Part shown: piece by piece, positions 1-9,289 of the stretch
Position numbering within the stretch: position 1 is the stretch's first letter
Layout: each line of letters opens with the position of its first letter
Origin: Pseudomonas proteolytica
Lineage (GTDB): Bacteria; Pseudomonadota; Gammaproteobacteria; Pseudomonadales; Pseudomonadaceae
Reading direction: 5' to 3'
DNA length: 64,000 bases
Assembly (NCBI RefSeq): GCF_007858275.1
Contig: NZ_VFEV01000003.1
Coordinates: 124,001-188,000 of the forward strand
The notes under the pieces: generated by a model
Databases searched by the model: none
What the model saw: only the letters and a program-made list of their open reading frames with translations
What the model was told of the DNA's origin: nothing
Program-made: the position numbers and the translations under genes

Positions 1-1493
1 GCTGCGAGCTGTATACCGGCTACCTGCGTGGCGAAACCTGGCGCCTGCATGATGCAATCCTGCGCACCGTACCCGGCCAGCAGTTGCCGGTGGCGATGTC
101 CTGTGCGCCACTGCCCCGGGAGCAGAAGGCCATGGTGGTGACGGTGCAAGACATGTCCCAGGTGCGCCATCTGCATCAGCAACTGGAATCCCAGGCCGTC
201 ACCGATCCGCTCACCGGTTTGCTCAACCGGCGTGGTTTCTACCAGACCGTGGAGACGATCCTGCTGCGCAACGAGCGCAGCGAACATGCCACGGTGCTGC
301 TCTACATGGACCTGGACGGTTTCAAGCGGGTCAACGATTCGGTGGGGCACGACGCCGGCGACCGGGTGCTGCGCTGGGTCTCGGAGCAGTTGGAACTGTG
401 CCTGCGCAGTTGTGACATTCTTGGCCGCCTTGGCGGCGATGAGTTCGTCGCGCTGCTGGAGTTGGAATACCCGGAACAGGCCGCCAAACTCGCCGAACAG
501 TTGATCGAGCGGGTGTCGATCTGCCAGCAGGTGGACGGCCTGGAGGTCATGCTGGGGGTCAGTATCGGCATTGCCACCTTCCCCGATTGCGGTCGCGATT
601 TGTCCGGCCTGCTGCGTGCCGCCGATATCGCCATGTACGAAGCCAAGCGGGCAGGGCGTCAGCAATATCGCTATTACGATCAGGAAATGAATGGCCGGGC
701 CCGCTCGCGCCTGATGCTGGAAAGCAGCGTACGCGAGGCCATTGACAACAAACAGGTGACGTTGGTGTACCAGCCCCAGGTGTCCCTGCTGGACGGGCAT
801 CTGCGCGGTGTCGAAGCCTTGCTGCGCTGGCAGCACCCGAGTGTGGGCGATGTGCCGCCCGGGTTGTTCATGCCTCTGTTGGAGGAGGCGCGCCTGATCA
901 GCCAGCTCAGCAGTTGGATTTACCATCAGGTGGCATTGGCGCGCCAGGCCTGGGCCTCGGTCATGAGCGACGACTGGGTGCTCAGCGTGAGCCTGAGCAG
1001 CAGCCAGTTCAATATGCCCAACCTGGCGCCTCAACTGCAGCAGGCAATGGAGCGACATGGGCTGCACGGGCGGCAACTGGAGGTGGAAATCGCTGAAGAA
1101 AGCCTGATGCACAATATTGAAGAGTCCATCAAGCAACTCAAGCAGCTGCGCCGCCTGGGGGTGCGCATTGCCCTGGATGACTTCGGCTTGGGCAACTGCT
1201 CCCTGGCCCATCTGCGTGACCTGGAGTTCGACACCCTCAAGCTCGACCCCGGCCTGGTGGCCCGCGTGCTCGGCTCGCCACGGGAGGCCGCGCTGGCCCG
1301 CAGCATTATCGAACTGTGCGGGCACTTCGGCTTGTTGGTGATTGCCGAAGGTGTAGAAACCCTTGAGCAATGCCACTGGCTGCAGGCCAATGGCTGCCAG
1401 TTTATCCAGGGGCCGCTGGTGGCCCTGCCCCTGACCGCCGAAGATATTTCCCTGTGGCCGCAGCCTTTCGCGCTGCGCGCAGGCCCCTGCTGA
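1..1493 (+). CDS. PAS-GGDEF-EAL cyclic-di-GMP protein (5' end outside window)
   Basis: The reading frame is already open at base 3, so the gene starts upstream and only about 497 C-terminal residues are visible. The first residues look like the end of a PAS/PAC sensor domain. A GGDEF diguanylate cyclase domain follows with an intact GGDEF signature (bases 432-446) and an RxxD inhibitory-site motif (RSCD) five residues before it. The EAL phosphodiesterase domain has EALLRW near base 813, then IALDDFG and AEGVET. Some EAL motifs are drifted: GLGNCSL instead of the usual TGYSSL, LKLDPGLV instead of LKIDxSFV, QGP instead of QGY. Cyclase activity is therefore more secure than phosphodiesterase activity. 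The sensed signal is unknown. Confidence 0.93.
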   Translation, partial: CELYTGYLRGETWRLHDAILRTVPGQQLPVAMSCAPLPREQKAMVVTVQDMSQVRHLHQQLESQAVTDPLTGLLNRRGFYQTVETILLRNERSEHATVLLYMDLDGFKRVNDSVGHDAGDRVLRWVSEQLELCLRSCDILGRLGGDEFVALLELEYPEQAAKLAEQLIERVSICQQVDGLEVMLGVSIGIATFPDCGRDLSGLLRAADIAMYEAKRAGRQQYRYYDQEMNGRARSRLMLESSVREAIDNKQVTLVYQPQVSLLDGHLRGVEALLRWQHPSVGDVPPGLFMPLLEEARLISQLSSWIYHQVALARQAWASVMSDDWVLSVSLSSSQFNMPNLAPQLQQAMERHGLHGRQLEVEIAEESLMHNIEESIKQLKQLRRLGVRIALDDFGLGNCSLAHLRDLEFDTLKLDPGLVARVLGSPREAALARSIIELCGHFGLLVIAEGVETLEQCHWLQANGCQFIQGPLVALPLTAEDISLWPQPFALRAGPC

Positions 1494-1535
1494 ATTCGCT
1501 ACACTGGCGGCCTCACGCCCCTGCCGTTCGAGCCC

Positions 1536-2036
1536 ATGACTGCGCTGAAATACCTCCAGGCCTATCCCGCCGCCCTGCAAGAGCAAGTGCGCCAATTGAT
1601 CGCCAAGGATCAACTGGGTGACTACCTGCACCAGCGTTACCCCGAGCGCCATGCGGTGCAGAGTGACAAGGCGCTGTACAGCTACGCCCAGGCCCTGAAG
1701 CAGGAACACCTGCGCAACGCGCCAGCCATCGACAAAGTGCTGTTCGACAACCGCCTGGACCTGACCCACCGCGCCCTGGGCCTGCACACCACGATCTCGC
1801 GGGTGCAGGGTGGCAACCTCAAGTCCAAGAAAGAGATCCGCATCGCTGCGTTGTTCAAGGAGGCCGCGCCGCAGTTCCTGAAGATGATCGTCGTCCACGA
1901 ACTGGCGCACTTCAAGGAATCGGACCACAACAAGGCGTTCTATAAACTCTGCGAATACATGATGCCCGGCTACCATCAGGTGGAATTCGACCTGCGGGTG
2001 TACCTGACTTATCGCGACTTGCAGGGCAAGTGCTAA
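1536..2036 (+). CDS. YgjP-like zinc metalloprotease (M48/WLM-type fold)
   Basis: This is a 166-residue protein with a gluzincin zinc site. HELAH at residues 121-125 provides two histidines and the catalytic glutamate, and His131 follows in the family pattern HELAHxxxxxHxxxF. There is no signal peptide, so it is probably cytoplasmic. YgjP-like proteins are conserved but their substrates are poorly known. It starts 42 bases after the GGDEF-EAL gene. Its stop lies 17 bases before the next ATG, so the two small genes are probably co-transcribed. Confidence 0.85.
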   Translation: MTALKYLQAYPAALQEQVRQLIAKDQLGDYLHQRYPERHAVQSDKALYSYAQALKQEHLRNAPAIDKVLFDNRLDLTHRALGLHTTISRVQGGNLKSKKEIRIAALFKEAAPQFLKMIVVHELAHFKESDHNKAFYKLCEYMMPGYHQVEFDLRVYLTYRDLQGKC

Positions 2037-2053
2037 ACACAAGGCGACCGATC

Positions 2054-2350
2054 ATGGATGTAAGCAAGACCAAGAGCAGTTTCTACCGCCGCCTGTATGT
2101 GGCGTACCTGATCGACAGCCAATTGGCCAGCAGCGTCCCGGCGTTGACCGAGGTGACGGGCATGCCCCGGCGCACGGCCCAGGACACCATCGCGGCGTTG
2201 GCGGACCTGGATATCGTCTGTGAATTCGAGCAGGAAGATGGCGCCCGCAACCATGCCGGGCGCTATCGGATTCGCGACTGGGGGGCGATTGACCGGGGCT
2301 GGATCGAGCGCAACCTGGTGCAGGTCAAGCAGGTGTTGGGTTACCCGTGA
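2054..2350 (+). CDS. small winged-helix DNA-binding domain protein
   Basis: This 98-residue protein has a helix-turn-helix-like segment (roughly residues 32-60, containing PALTEVTGMPRRTAQDTI) followed by a beta-wing region, as in small winged-helix regulators. The ATG at 2054 is preferred because AGGCGA lies at suitable spacing. A longer frame from 2030 would overlap the previous stop and has no better ribosome site. It is probably the second gene of a two-gene operon with the YgjP-like protease. Its targets are unknown. Confidence 0.75.
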   Translation: MDVSKTKSSFYRRLYVAYLIDSQLASSVPALTEVTGMPRRTAQDTIAALADLDIVCEFEQEDGARNHAGRYRIRDWGAIDRGWIERNLVQVKQVLGYP

Positions 2351-2360
2351 AATTGGGCCG

Positions 2361-2431
2361 CTATCGCGGGCAAGCCCGCTCCCACAGGTCGATAACGATC
2401 AAATGTGGGAGCGGGCTTGCCCGCGATGGCG
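2361..2431. repeat. REPIN (two inverted REP arms, GGGCTTGCCCGCGAT type)
   Basis: Inverted arms of the form TGTGGGAGCGGGCTTGCCCG are separated by a short AT-richer spacer. The element fills almost the whole gap between the convergent winged-helix and elaA genes. Confidence 0.85.
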
Positions 2432-2434
2432 ATC

Positions 2435-2887
2435 TCAAGCGCGCCGCATACCAATATGTGGAATGTCGTCTTCAAGGTAGACCTCACCCTGGACCTTGAA
2501 CCCATATCTTGCGTAGTACCCCTGCAAATGCGCCTGGGCTGAGAGAAAGATCGGCGTCTGCGGCCAGATATCGTCGATCTGCTTGAGGGTTTCCGCCAGC
2601 ATCTGGTGGCCCAGGCCGGTGCCTCGCGCGGCCTCGGCCACGAGCACGCGGCCGATAACCACGTCGCCGCCATTCAGCTCCGGGTCCAACAGGCGCAGGT
2701 AGGCCACCAGTTGATTGTCCTGCCAGGCCATCAGGTGGTGGGTATCGCCCTCCAGGTCCTGGTCGTCGATGTCCTGGTAGACGCATTTCTGCTCGACCAC
2801 AAACACCGCTGCCCGCAGACGCAAAATGGCGTAGAGCTGTTCTTTGCCCAGATCATTGTGGTGCTTGCAAACCCAATCGACAGTCAT
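2435..2887 (-). CDS. elaA: GNAT family N-acetyltransferase, ElaA type
   Basis: This 150-residue protein matches the ElaA family of GCN5-related acetyltransferases. The N-terminal YAILRLRAAVFVVEQKC and YQDIDDQDLEGD stretches are typical. The acetyl-CoA loop lies in the VLVAEAARGTGLGHQML segment (R/QxxGxG/A-like), and the C-terminal YARYGFKVQG stretch is also typical. The acceptor substrate is not known. The gene stands alone, facing the winged-helix gene across a REPIN. Confidence 0.88.
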   Translation of the reverse strand: MTVDWVCKHHNDLGKEQLYAILRLRAAVFVVEQKCVYQDIDDQDLEGDTHHLMAWQDNQLVAYLRLLDPELNGGDVVIGRVLVAEAARGTGLGHQMLAETLKQIDDIWPQTPIFLSAQAHLQGYYARYGFKVQGEVYLEDDIPHIGMRRA

Positions 2888-3142
2888 CGTTCCATCTCAC
2901 ATAAAGACCTGACCCGGATAGTAAAGCCCTGGCCGCCGACTGTCTTGGGCGGTAGTGCAAACACCTGGAAAACGCTGTTTTTTGTGAGTGACGTCAATTT
3001 GCCATCATTGAGTGCTTTCTCGGCCTGGTTCTTTGTGTAATCTGCGATACACCTCGAGCGATAAGCTACAGTCAGAACCTGGAAGTACTCCCGCCAGCGT
3101 CATCGCCCGCAACGAATTGCCCGCTGTGCAAGGACATTAAGC

Positions 3143-3880
3143 ATGCTGCGATTGTCTCGTGCCGTTGCTTTGATCGTATTGCTGTTGCTGGCCCCGACGG
3201 TGGCCGCGGAACGCTTGCGCCTGGTGGCGGATGCGTGGCCGCCGTTTACCGATGCGACCCTGATCAATGGTGGCCTGGCCACCGATATCGTCAGCACCGC
3301 CCTGGCGCGTGCCGGCTATGCCAGTGATTTCGAGCAGGTGCCATGGGCACGGGCGTTGATGGGGGTGGGGGACGGGCGTTACGACGTGCTGGTCAACGCC
3401 TGGTACGACGAGGCGCGCACGCAGTTGGGGCAGTTTTCCGCCGAGTATCTGCTTAACCGCGTGCGGTTTATCAAGCGCCGCGACGATCCCATTGAGTACC
3501 AGAACTTGCAGCAACTGCATGCCTATCCCATCGCGGTAGTGCGCGGCTATGCCTATTCGGCGGATTTCGATGCCGATCCCAAACTGCAAAAAGTCCCGGT
3601 GCATAACTTCGCCATGGCCGTGCGCATGTTGGCTGCCCAGCGCGTGCGGATGACGGTCGAGGATGAATATGTCGCGCGCTTTTACCTGGCGCGGGAATCG
3701 CCCAGGGTGCGCAATGCCGTGGAGTTCCTGCCCCAGCCATTGAGTGAGAACAGCCTGCATATCCTGGTCAGCCTGAAAAACCCCAAGCATGAGCAGATTG
3801 TTGCCGGGTTTGACCGGGAGATCAGCAGGATGAAGGCGGATGGCAGTTATGCGCGGCTGCTGAAACAGCATGGGATGTAG
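3143..3880 (+). CDS. periplasmic amino-acid-type solute-binding protein (SBP_bac_3)
   Basis: This is a 245-residue exported protein. A hydrophobic signal peptide (about residues 1-22, ending ...TVAA-E) precedes an SBP_bac_3 fold. The opening LRLVADAWPPFTD and the late segment DGSYARLLKQHG are typical of the family. AAGGA lies eight bases before the ATG. No permease or ATPase gene is adjacent, so this is an orphan binding protein. Many such pseudomonad proteins have no known ligand. The 255 bases upstream show no gene and presumably hold its promoter. Confidence 0.85.
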   Translation: MLRLSRAVALIVLLLLAPTVAAERLRLVADAWPPFTDATLINGGLATDIVSTALARAGYASDFEQVPWARALMGVGDGRYDVLVNAWYDEARTQLGQFSAEYLLNRVRFIKRRDDPIEYQNLQQLHAYPIAVVRGYAYSADFDADPKLQKVPVHNFAMAVRMLAAQRVRMTVEDEYVARFYLARESPRVRNAVEFLPQPLSENSLHILVSLKNPKHEQIVAGFDREISRMKADGSYARLLKQHGM

Positions 3881-3917
3881 GGAGCTTCAGCGCCCCATCG
3901 CAATGACGAACGCCCCC

Positions 3918-4057
3918 CCTGTGGCGAGCGGGCTTGCCCCGCGTTGGGCTGCGAAGCAGCCCCAAAACCAGCCGCTACGGAGTCTCTGATATACCGCATT
4001 CGGCTTACCGGGGCTGCTTCGCAGCCCAGCGCGGGGCAAGCCCGCTCGCCACAACAG
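3918..4057. repeat. large composite inverted repeat with GGCTGCGAAGCAGCC hairpins
   Basis: The outer arms (GTGGCGAGCGGGCTTG and its reverse complement) enclose a second inverted pair, TGGGCTGCGAAGCAGCCCC and its complement. Each inner arm is itself a short palindrome. A related copy lies at 11871-12019. The repeat is in the convergent gap after the solute-binding protein gene. Confidence 0.85.
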
Positions 4058-4059
4058 CC

Positions 4060-6246
4060 CTATCTGCTCGCGCTGGTTTCCTTGATCAAATGCGCGGCCA
4101 ATGTGCGCAACGGCCCCAACTGCCGGCAAATCAACGCCAATTGCGTCTGCACCAGCCTTTGCGCCTCATCGATCTCATCGGGCATCTGCTCCAACTCTAC
4201 CGCCAGCGCCTCCTCGGCATCGCTTTGCACCGCGATCGGCTGTTTGTTCGCCAGCCCCGTGGCAATTTCGTCGATGCTGGTGGCGAGGGTCTTGCCCGCG
4301 CCTTCGATCAGGTGTTCGCGCATGTCGGCCGGTAGTTGGGTATCGCGGTGCGCACCGAGCCCCGACAGGTAGCTGAGCAGGGTGTGGGACAGCACCAGGA
4401 AGCGGAAGCCCACGTCGGCTTCCTTACGGAAATGCCCCGGCTCCATCAGCATATTGGCCAGGGTGGTGGACAGCGCGGCGTCGGCGTTATGCGCATTGCG
4501 CCGGGCCAGGCGGTAGGCCAGGTCGTCGCTCTTGCCGGCGGCATATTGCTGCATGATCTGGCGCAGGTAGATGCTGTTGCAGGTCAGGGTGTTGGCCAGC
4601 ACCTTGTTCAGGCGCCGGCCCTGCCAGTCTGGCAGGAACAGGAACACCGCCAGCCCGGCGATCAGGCTGCCGAGCAGGGTATCGAACAGGCGCGGCAGGA
4701 ACAGCCCGTAGCCATCGCCCACCTGATTGAAGCAGAACAGCACCATCAGGGTAATGGCGGCGGTGGCCAGGGTGTAGCGGGTGGTGCGGTTGATAAAGAA
4801 CACCAGCCCGGCGGCGATGGCGAACATCGATTGCACCAGGGGGCTTGGGAACAGATCGAACAGCGCCCAGGCCACCGTCAGGCCGATGGCCGTGCCGATG
4901 ATCCGCTGGCCGAGCTTGCGCCGCGTCGCGCCGTAGTTGGGCTGGCAGACAAACAGGGTGGTAAGGATGATCCAGTAGCCTTGGGACGGGTGGATCAAAT
5001 GCACCATGCCGTAGCCCACGCTCAGCGCCAGGGGCAGGCGCAGGGCGTGGCGGAACAGCAGCGAAGTCGGGGTCAGTTGGGTGCGCAGGCGCGTCCACAT
5101 TTCCTTGAGGTTGCGCGGCGAGCGGTCCAGCAGGCTGCTGTCGCTGGCATCGGCCAGGCTGTCGGGGTTGCTGGCGTCACTGAGCAGGCGGTCGAGGGTC
5201 GACAGGTTGGCCGCCAGCGCCCGCAGCGAGCGTAACAGGCCACGCCAGGCCGGGTTGCTCTGGATACGCAGGTGTTCCAGGGATGCATTCAGGTCGCCCA
5301 GGGCCTCGGCGAAGCTGGCGTCGTAGACAAACGGCTGGCGCAACTGGATCGACTCGGCGAGGGCCTGGCAGGCCTTGCCTTGCTGGCGCAGCAGGCGCTG
5401 GCAGCGGAACAGCACGTCGCTGTGGAAGAACGCCTCGGCCAGCGCGTTGTAGGGGTAGTGGGAGGAACTGGCGCGTTCGTGGATGTCCTGGGCCAGGAAG
5501 TACAGCTTGAGGTAGCGGCTGACCTTGGAGCCCGGCCGGCCATTGCCGACACGGTGCAGGATGATTTCCTTGGCCGCATTGAGCGCCGCCACCACCCGGC
5601 CATTTTGTTGGGCCAGCTCCAGGCGCCGCGCTTCTACGTCCAGTTGGCGAATAGGCTCGAACAAAGATGACTTGAGCTTGAGGTAACGCCCCAGTTCGCG
5701 AAACAGCCGGGCCAGGCTCTGCTGCACCGGCTGGTTGGAAAACATCGCCTGCCACAGCACCGACAGCGCGCCATACCAGGCGGCGCCGGCCACCAGCAGC
5801 AAGGGCTCGTGCCAGAAATCGGTGACGGCGCCACCGCGCTGATCCACACCGATCATGGTGTAGACCGACAGAATCAAGGTGGCCGAGGCGATCGCCCCAT
5901 AGCGCTCGCCGAGGGCGCCGAGCATGGTCAGGCAGAAGCTCGCCAGGGCGATGGCGATGGCGAAAATCCACGGGTAGGGAAACAGCAACTCCACCGACAG
6001 CGCCGCCACGCTGAAACACACCAGCGTTACCGCCAGCGCATTGAGGCGGCCTTGCCAACTGTCATCGGTCTCGGCCAGGGCGCTGGCGATAATCCCCAGG
6101 AACAGCGGGATCAGCAGCGACATTTCATCCTGATACCAGCACAGCGCCATGCTGCCGGTGAGGGCGATAAACACCCTTACGCTGTAACTGAACTTATCCA
6201 GTGCCCAAAGGCGCCGCATGGACTGCTTGAACGAGGTCGAGGACAT
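4060..6246 (-). CDS. yccS: YccS-type FUSC family inner-membrane protein
   Basis: This is a 728-residue integral membrane protein with two blocks of hydrophobic helices (roughly residues 15-165 and 385-515) separated by a soluble region, the duplicated layout of YccS/YhfK and aromatic-acid efflux (FUSC) proteins. The second block contains SQGYWIILTTLFVCQPNYGATRRK split over two helices, a family hallmark. ATG 6246 is preferred because GGAAGA lies at useful spacing. A longer frame from 6315 adds 23 residues with no family support. The function is unknown, although export has been suggested for the superfamily. Confidence 0.85.
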   Translation of the reverse strand: MSSTSFKQSMRRLWALDKFSYSVRVFIALTGSMALCWYQDEMSLLIPLFLGIIASALAETDDSWQGRLNALAVTLVCFSVAALSVELLFPYPWIFAIAIALASFCLTMLGALGERYGAIASATLILSVYTMIGVDQRGGAVTDFWHEPLLLVAGAAWYGALSVLWQAMFSNQPVQQSLARLFRELGRYLKLKSSLFEPIRQLDVEARRLELAQQNGRVVAALNAAKEIILHRVGNGRPGSKVSRYLKLYFLAQDIHERASSSHYPYNALAEAFFHSDVLFRCQRLLRQQGKACQALAESIQLRQPFVYDASFAEALGDLNASLEHLRIQSNPAWRGLLRSLRALAANLSTLDRLLSDASNPDSLADASDSSLLDRSPRNLKEMWTRLRTQLTPTSLLFRHALRLPLALSVGYGMVHLIHPSQGYWIILTTLFVCQPNYGATRRKLGQRIIGTAIGLTVAWALFDLFPSPLVQSMFAIAAGLVFFINRTTRYTLATAAITLMVLFCFNQVGDGYGLFLPRLFDTLLGSLIAGLAVFLFLPDWQGRRLNKVLANTLTCNSIYLRQIMQQYAAGKSDDLAYRLARRNAHNADAALSTTLANMLMEPGHFRKEADVGFRFLVLSHTLLSYLSGLGAHRDTQLPADMREHLIEGAGKTLATSIDEIATGLANKQPIAVQSDAEEALAVELEQMPDEIDEAQRLVQTQLALICRQLGPLRTLAAHLIKETSASR

Positions 6247-6360
6247 GAAGTCTGGGGTCTTCCGGGACGATGCCGCTAAATTGAGCCAGTAATGACGCCA
6301 CGGCAAGCGCGGCAATCACATTCATAAGCAAAAAATGTTTTTGGCACACCCCAACCAAAA

Positions 6361-6450
6361 TGTGGGAGCGGGCTTGCTCGCGAATGCGGTGTGCCAGCCA
6401 CCGGATCAGTTGACTGGTACTGCGCATTCGCGAGCAAGCCCGCTCCCACA
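6361..6450. repeat. REPIN (GCGGGCTTGCTCGCGAA type)
   Basis: Two inverted arms, TGTGGGAGCGGGCTTGCTCG and its complement, lie about 40 bases apart, between the yccS start and the end of the flavoprotein gene. Confidence 0.88.
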
Positions 6451-6482
6451 GTTGATCGCATTACCGTTCTAGAAGGCGGGGT

Positions 6483-7661
6483 TCAGACGTACTGCGCCGC
6501 CGCATAGCCCGACGCCCAGGCCCATTGGAAGTTGAACCCACCCAGGTGCCCGGTCACGTCCAGCACTTCGCCGATAAAGTACAGACCGGGGCTTTTCAGC
6601 GATTCCATGGTCTTGGACGACACTTCCCGGGTATCCACCCCGCCCAGGGTGACTTCGGCGGTGCGGTAGCCTTCGGTACCGGCCGGGACCAACTGCCAGT
6701 CGCCCAGCTTGGTGGCGATGTCTGCCAGTTCGGCGTGGGTGTACTGCTTCATCGGCTTGGACACGAACCACGTCTCGGCCAGCAGGTTGGCCATCTTCTT
6801 GGTGAAGATCTCGCCCAGCAGGGTCTTGAGCTCGCTGTTGGGGCGCTCGGCCTGTTGCTGTTGCAGCCAGGCGTGGGCGTCGTGGTCGGGCAACAGGTTG
6901 ATTTGCACGGTGTCGCCAGGTTCCCAATAAGAGGAAATCTGCAAAATCGCCGGCCCGCTCAGGCCGCGATGGGTAAACAGAATGTTCTCGCGAAAGCTCT
7001 GGTCGTTACAGCTCACCAGGCAATCGACCGAGGTGCCGGACAACTCGCCACACAAATCCTTGAGCTGATCGGTGATGGTAAACGGCACCAGGCCGGCGCG
7101 GGTCGGCAGCAGTTCATGGCCGAATTGCTTGGCCACCTGGTAGCCAAAGCCGGTGGCGCCCAGGGTCGGAATCGACAGGCCGCCGGTGGCAATCACCAAC
7201 GACTCGCAGCGCAACTCGCCGAGGGTGGTCTGCAACTGATAGCCGCTGTCGAGTTTGCTGATCTGCTGGATCGAGGTGTCCAGGTGCAGGCTCACGCCGG
7301 TCTGGATGCACTCGTCGAGCAGCATGCCGAGGATGTCGCTGGATTTGTTATCGCAGAACAGCTGGCCGAGTTTTTTCTCGTGGTAGGGCACGCCATGCTT
7401 GGCCACCAAACCGATGAAATCCCACTGGGTGTAGCGGGCCAGGGCAGATTTGCAGAAGTGTGCGTTGTGCGAGAGGAAGTTGGCAGGCTCGGTGTACATA
7501 TTGGTGAAGTTACAGCGACCACCGCCGGACATCAGGATCTTCTTGCCGGCCTTGTTTGCATGGTCGATCAACATCACCTTGCGCCCACGCCCGGCGGCGG
7601 TCAGCGCGCACATCAAGCCTGCGGCGCCGGCGCCAATGATCACAACTTCGGTCGAGCGCAA
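6483..7661 (-). CDS. YhiN/HI0933-family NAD(P)/FAD-dependent oxidoreductase
   Basis: This 392-residue flavoprotein has an N-terminal dinucleotide-binding motif (VVIIGAGAAGLMCAL), the family SGGGRCNFTN motif and a C-terminal GEVLDVTGHLGGFNFQWAW block that completes FAD binding. The start is probably TTG at 7661, because GAGGACA lies just upstream. An ATG at 7697 would add 12 residues with no family match. Members are widespread, and their substrate and reaction remain unclear. It is flanked by REPINs on both sides and appears monocistronic. Confidence 0.85.
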   Translation of the reverse strand: MRSTEVVIIGAGAAGLMCALTAAGRGRKVMLIDHANKAGKKILMSGGGRCNFTNMYTEPANFLSHNAHFCKSALARYTQWDFIGLVAKHGVPYHEKKLGQLFCDNKSSDILGMLLDECIQTGVSLHLDTSIQQISKLDSGYQLQTTLGELRCESLVIATGGLSIPTLGATGFGYQVAKQFGHELLPTRAGLVPFTITDQLKDLCGELSGTSVDCLVSCNDQSFRENILFTHRGLSGPAILQISSYWEPGDTVQINLLPDHDAHAWLQQQQAERPNSELKTLLGEIFTKKMANLLAETWFVSKPMKQYTHAELADIATKLGDWQLVPAGTEGYRTAEVTLGGVDTREVSSKTMESLKSPGLYFIGEVLDVTGHLGGFNFQWAWASGYAAAQYV

Positions 7662-7704
7662 AACGGTGTCCTCACAAAATATTGATCTGAAATGCAATCA
7701 AAAA

Positions 7705-7794
7705 TGTGGGAGCGGGCTTGCTCGCGAATGCGCACTGCCAGCCAACCCATCTGGCGACTGGTACACCGCATTCGCGAGCAAGCCCGCTCCCACA
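7705..7794. repeat. REPIN (GCGGGCTTGCTCGCGAA type)
   Basis: Inverted REP arms lie between the flavoprotein gene start and the dbpA stop. The arms match those of 6361-6450 closely. Confidence 0.88.
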
Positions 7795-7820
7795 TTGGAT
7801 CTCCATTGAATCGAAGAGCT

Positions 7821-9206
7821 TTACAGGATCCGCACGCGCAACGAACGGCCCTTGATCTTGCCATCGTTCAAGCGCTGCAACGCCTGCTTGGCGACGCTGC
7901 GCTCCACTGCCACGTAGGCCTGGAAGTCGAAGATCGCAATCTTGCCGACCTGGGCGCCCGGGATCCCGGCTTCACCGGTCAGTGCGCCGAGGATGTCGCC
8001 TGGGCGAACCTTGTCTTTACGACCGGCAGCAATGCACAACGTGCTCATCACCGGCAGCAGCGGCGCGCCGCCCTGGGATTTGAGGTTGCTCAGTTGGTCC
8101 CAGTTCAGCGGGGCTTTTTGCAGCAGTTCGATGGCCTGGGCGCGGTGCGCTTCGGACGGTGCTACCAGGCTGATGGCGATCCCGGTCTCACCGGCACGAC
8201 CGGTACGGCCCACGCGGTGGATGTGGATTTCCGAATCGCGGGCCAGTTCGACGTTGATCACCATGTCCAGCGAGTCAATGTCCAAGCCACGGGCCGCCAC
8301 GTCGGTGGCCACCAGTACCGAAGTACTGCGGTTGGCAAACATTGCCAGCACCTGGTCACGGTCGCGCTGTTCCAGGTCGCCATGCAGGCCGACTGCAGAA
8401 ATGCCCTTGGCGGTCAGGTGGTCCACGGTTTCCTGCACTTGCTGCTTGGTAAAGCAGAAGGCTACGCAGGAGGCCGGACGGAAGTGCGACAGCACCTTGG
8501 TCACCGCGTCCATGCGTTCTTCCGGGGAGATTTCGTAGAAACGCTGCTCGATCTGCTCGTCGGAGTGGAACGCTTCGGCCTTGACCTGCTGCGGCGCGCG
8601 CATGAATTTGGAGGCCAGTTGCTTGATGCTCACCGGGTAGGTGGCCGAGAACAACAGGGTCTGGCGACGGGCCGGGGTCTTGCTGATGATGTCTTCGATA
8701 GCGTCGTAGAAACCCATGTCGAGCATGCGGTCGGCTTCGTCGAGGATCAGTGTGTTCAGGCCGTCCAGCACCAGCGAACCCTTGCGCAGATGCTGCTGGA
8801 TGCGGCCGGGGGTGCCGACGATGACGTGGGCGCCATGTTCCAGGGAGGCGATCTGCGGGCCGAGGGACACGCCGCCGCACAGGGTCAGGACCTTGATGTT
8901 GTCTTCGGCGCGGGCCAGGCGGCGGATTTCCTTGGCCACCTGGTCAGCCAGCTCGCGGGTCGGGCACATCACCAGGGCCTGGCAACCGAAGTAGCGCGGG
9001 TTGATCGGGTTCAACAGGCCGATGCCAAAGGCGGCGGTCTTGCCGCTGCCGGTCTTGGCCTGGGCGATCAGGTCCAGCCCCTTGAGGATCACCGGCAAGC
9101 TTTGCGCCTGGATCTGCGTCATCTCGGCATAACCCAGCGAGTCGAGGTTAGCCAGCATGGCGGCGGAGAGCGGCAAAGTATTAAAAGCGGTGGCGATGGT
9201 GGTCAC
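7821..9206 (-). CDS. dbpA: ATP-dependent RNA helicase DbpA
   Basis: This 461-residue DEAD-box helicase has a Q motif with MTQIQAQSLPVI, Walker A AKTGSGKT, PTRELA, GTPGR, DEAD, SAT, RGLDI and HRVGRTGRAG motifs in order. The last 75 or so residues match the DbpA C-terminal RNA-binding domain, which recognises hairpin 92 of 23S rRNA. Its role is late assembly of the 50S ribosomal subunit. The 461-residue length fits DbpA rather than RhlE or SrmB. It is probably monocistronic. Confidence 0.95.
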   Translation of the reverse strand: MTTIATAFNTLPLSAAMLANLDSLGYAEMTQIQAQSLPVILKGLDLIAQAKTGSGKTAAFGIGLLNPINPRYFGCQALVMCPTRELADQVAKEIRRLARAEDNIKVLTLCGGVSLGPQIASLEHGAHVIVGTPGRIQQHLRKGSLVLDGLNTLILDEADRMLDMGFYDAIEDIISKTPARRQTLLFSATYPVSIKQLASKFMRAPQQVKAEAFHSDEQIEQRFYEISPEERMDAVTKVLSHFRPASCVAFCFTKQQVQETVDHLTAKGISAVGLHGDLEQRDRDQVLAMFANRSTSVLVATDVAARGLDIDSLDMVINVELARDSEIHIHRVGRTGRAGETGIAISLVAPSEAHRAQAIELLQKAPLNWDQLSNLKSQGGAPLLPVMSTLCIAAGRKDKVRPGDILGALTGEAGIPGAQVGKIAIFDFQAYVAVERSVAKQALQRLNDGKIKGRSLRVRIL

Positions 9207-9289
9207 GGGACTGGCTCTGCAAAAACAAAATGTCGCGCAGTGTACCAGCCCCGTGGGAATTTCCCTGCAAGTTCTAGACGAGACGCCGC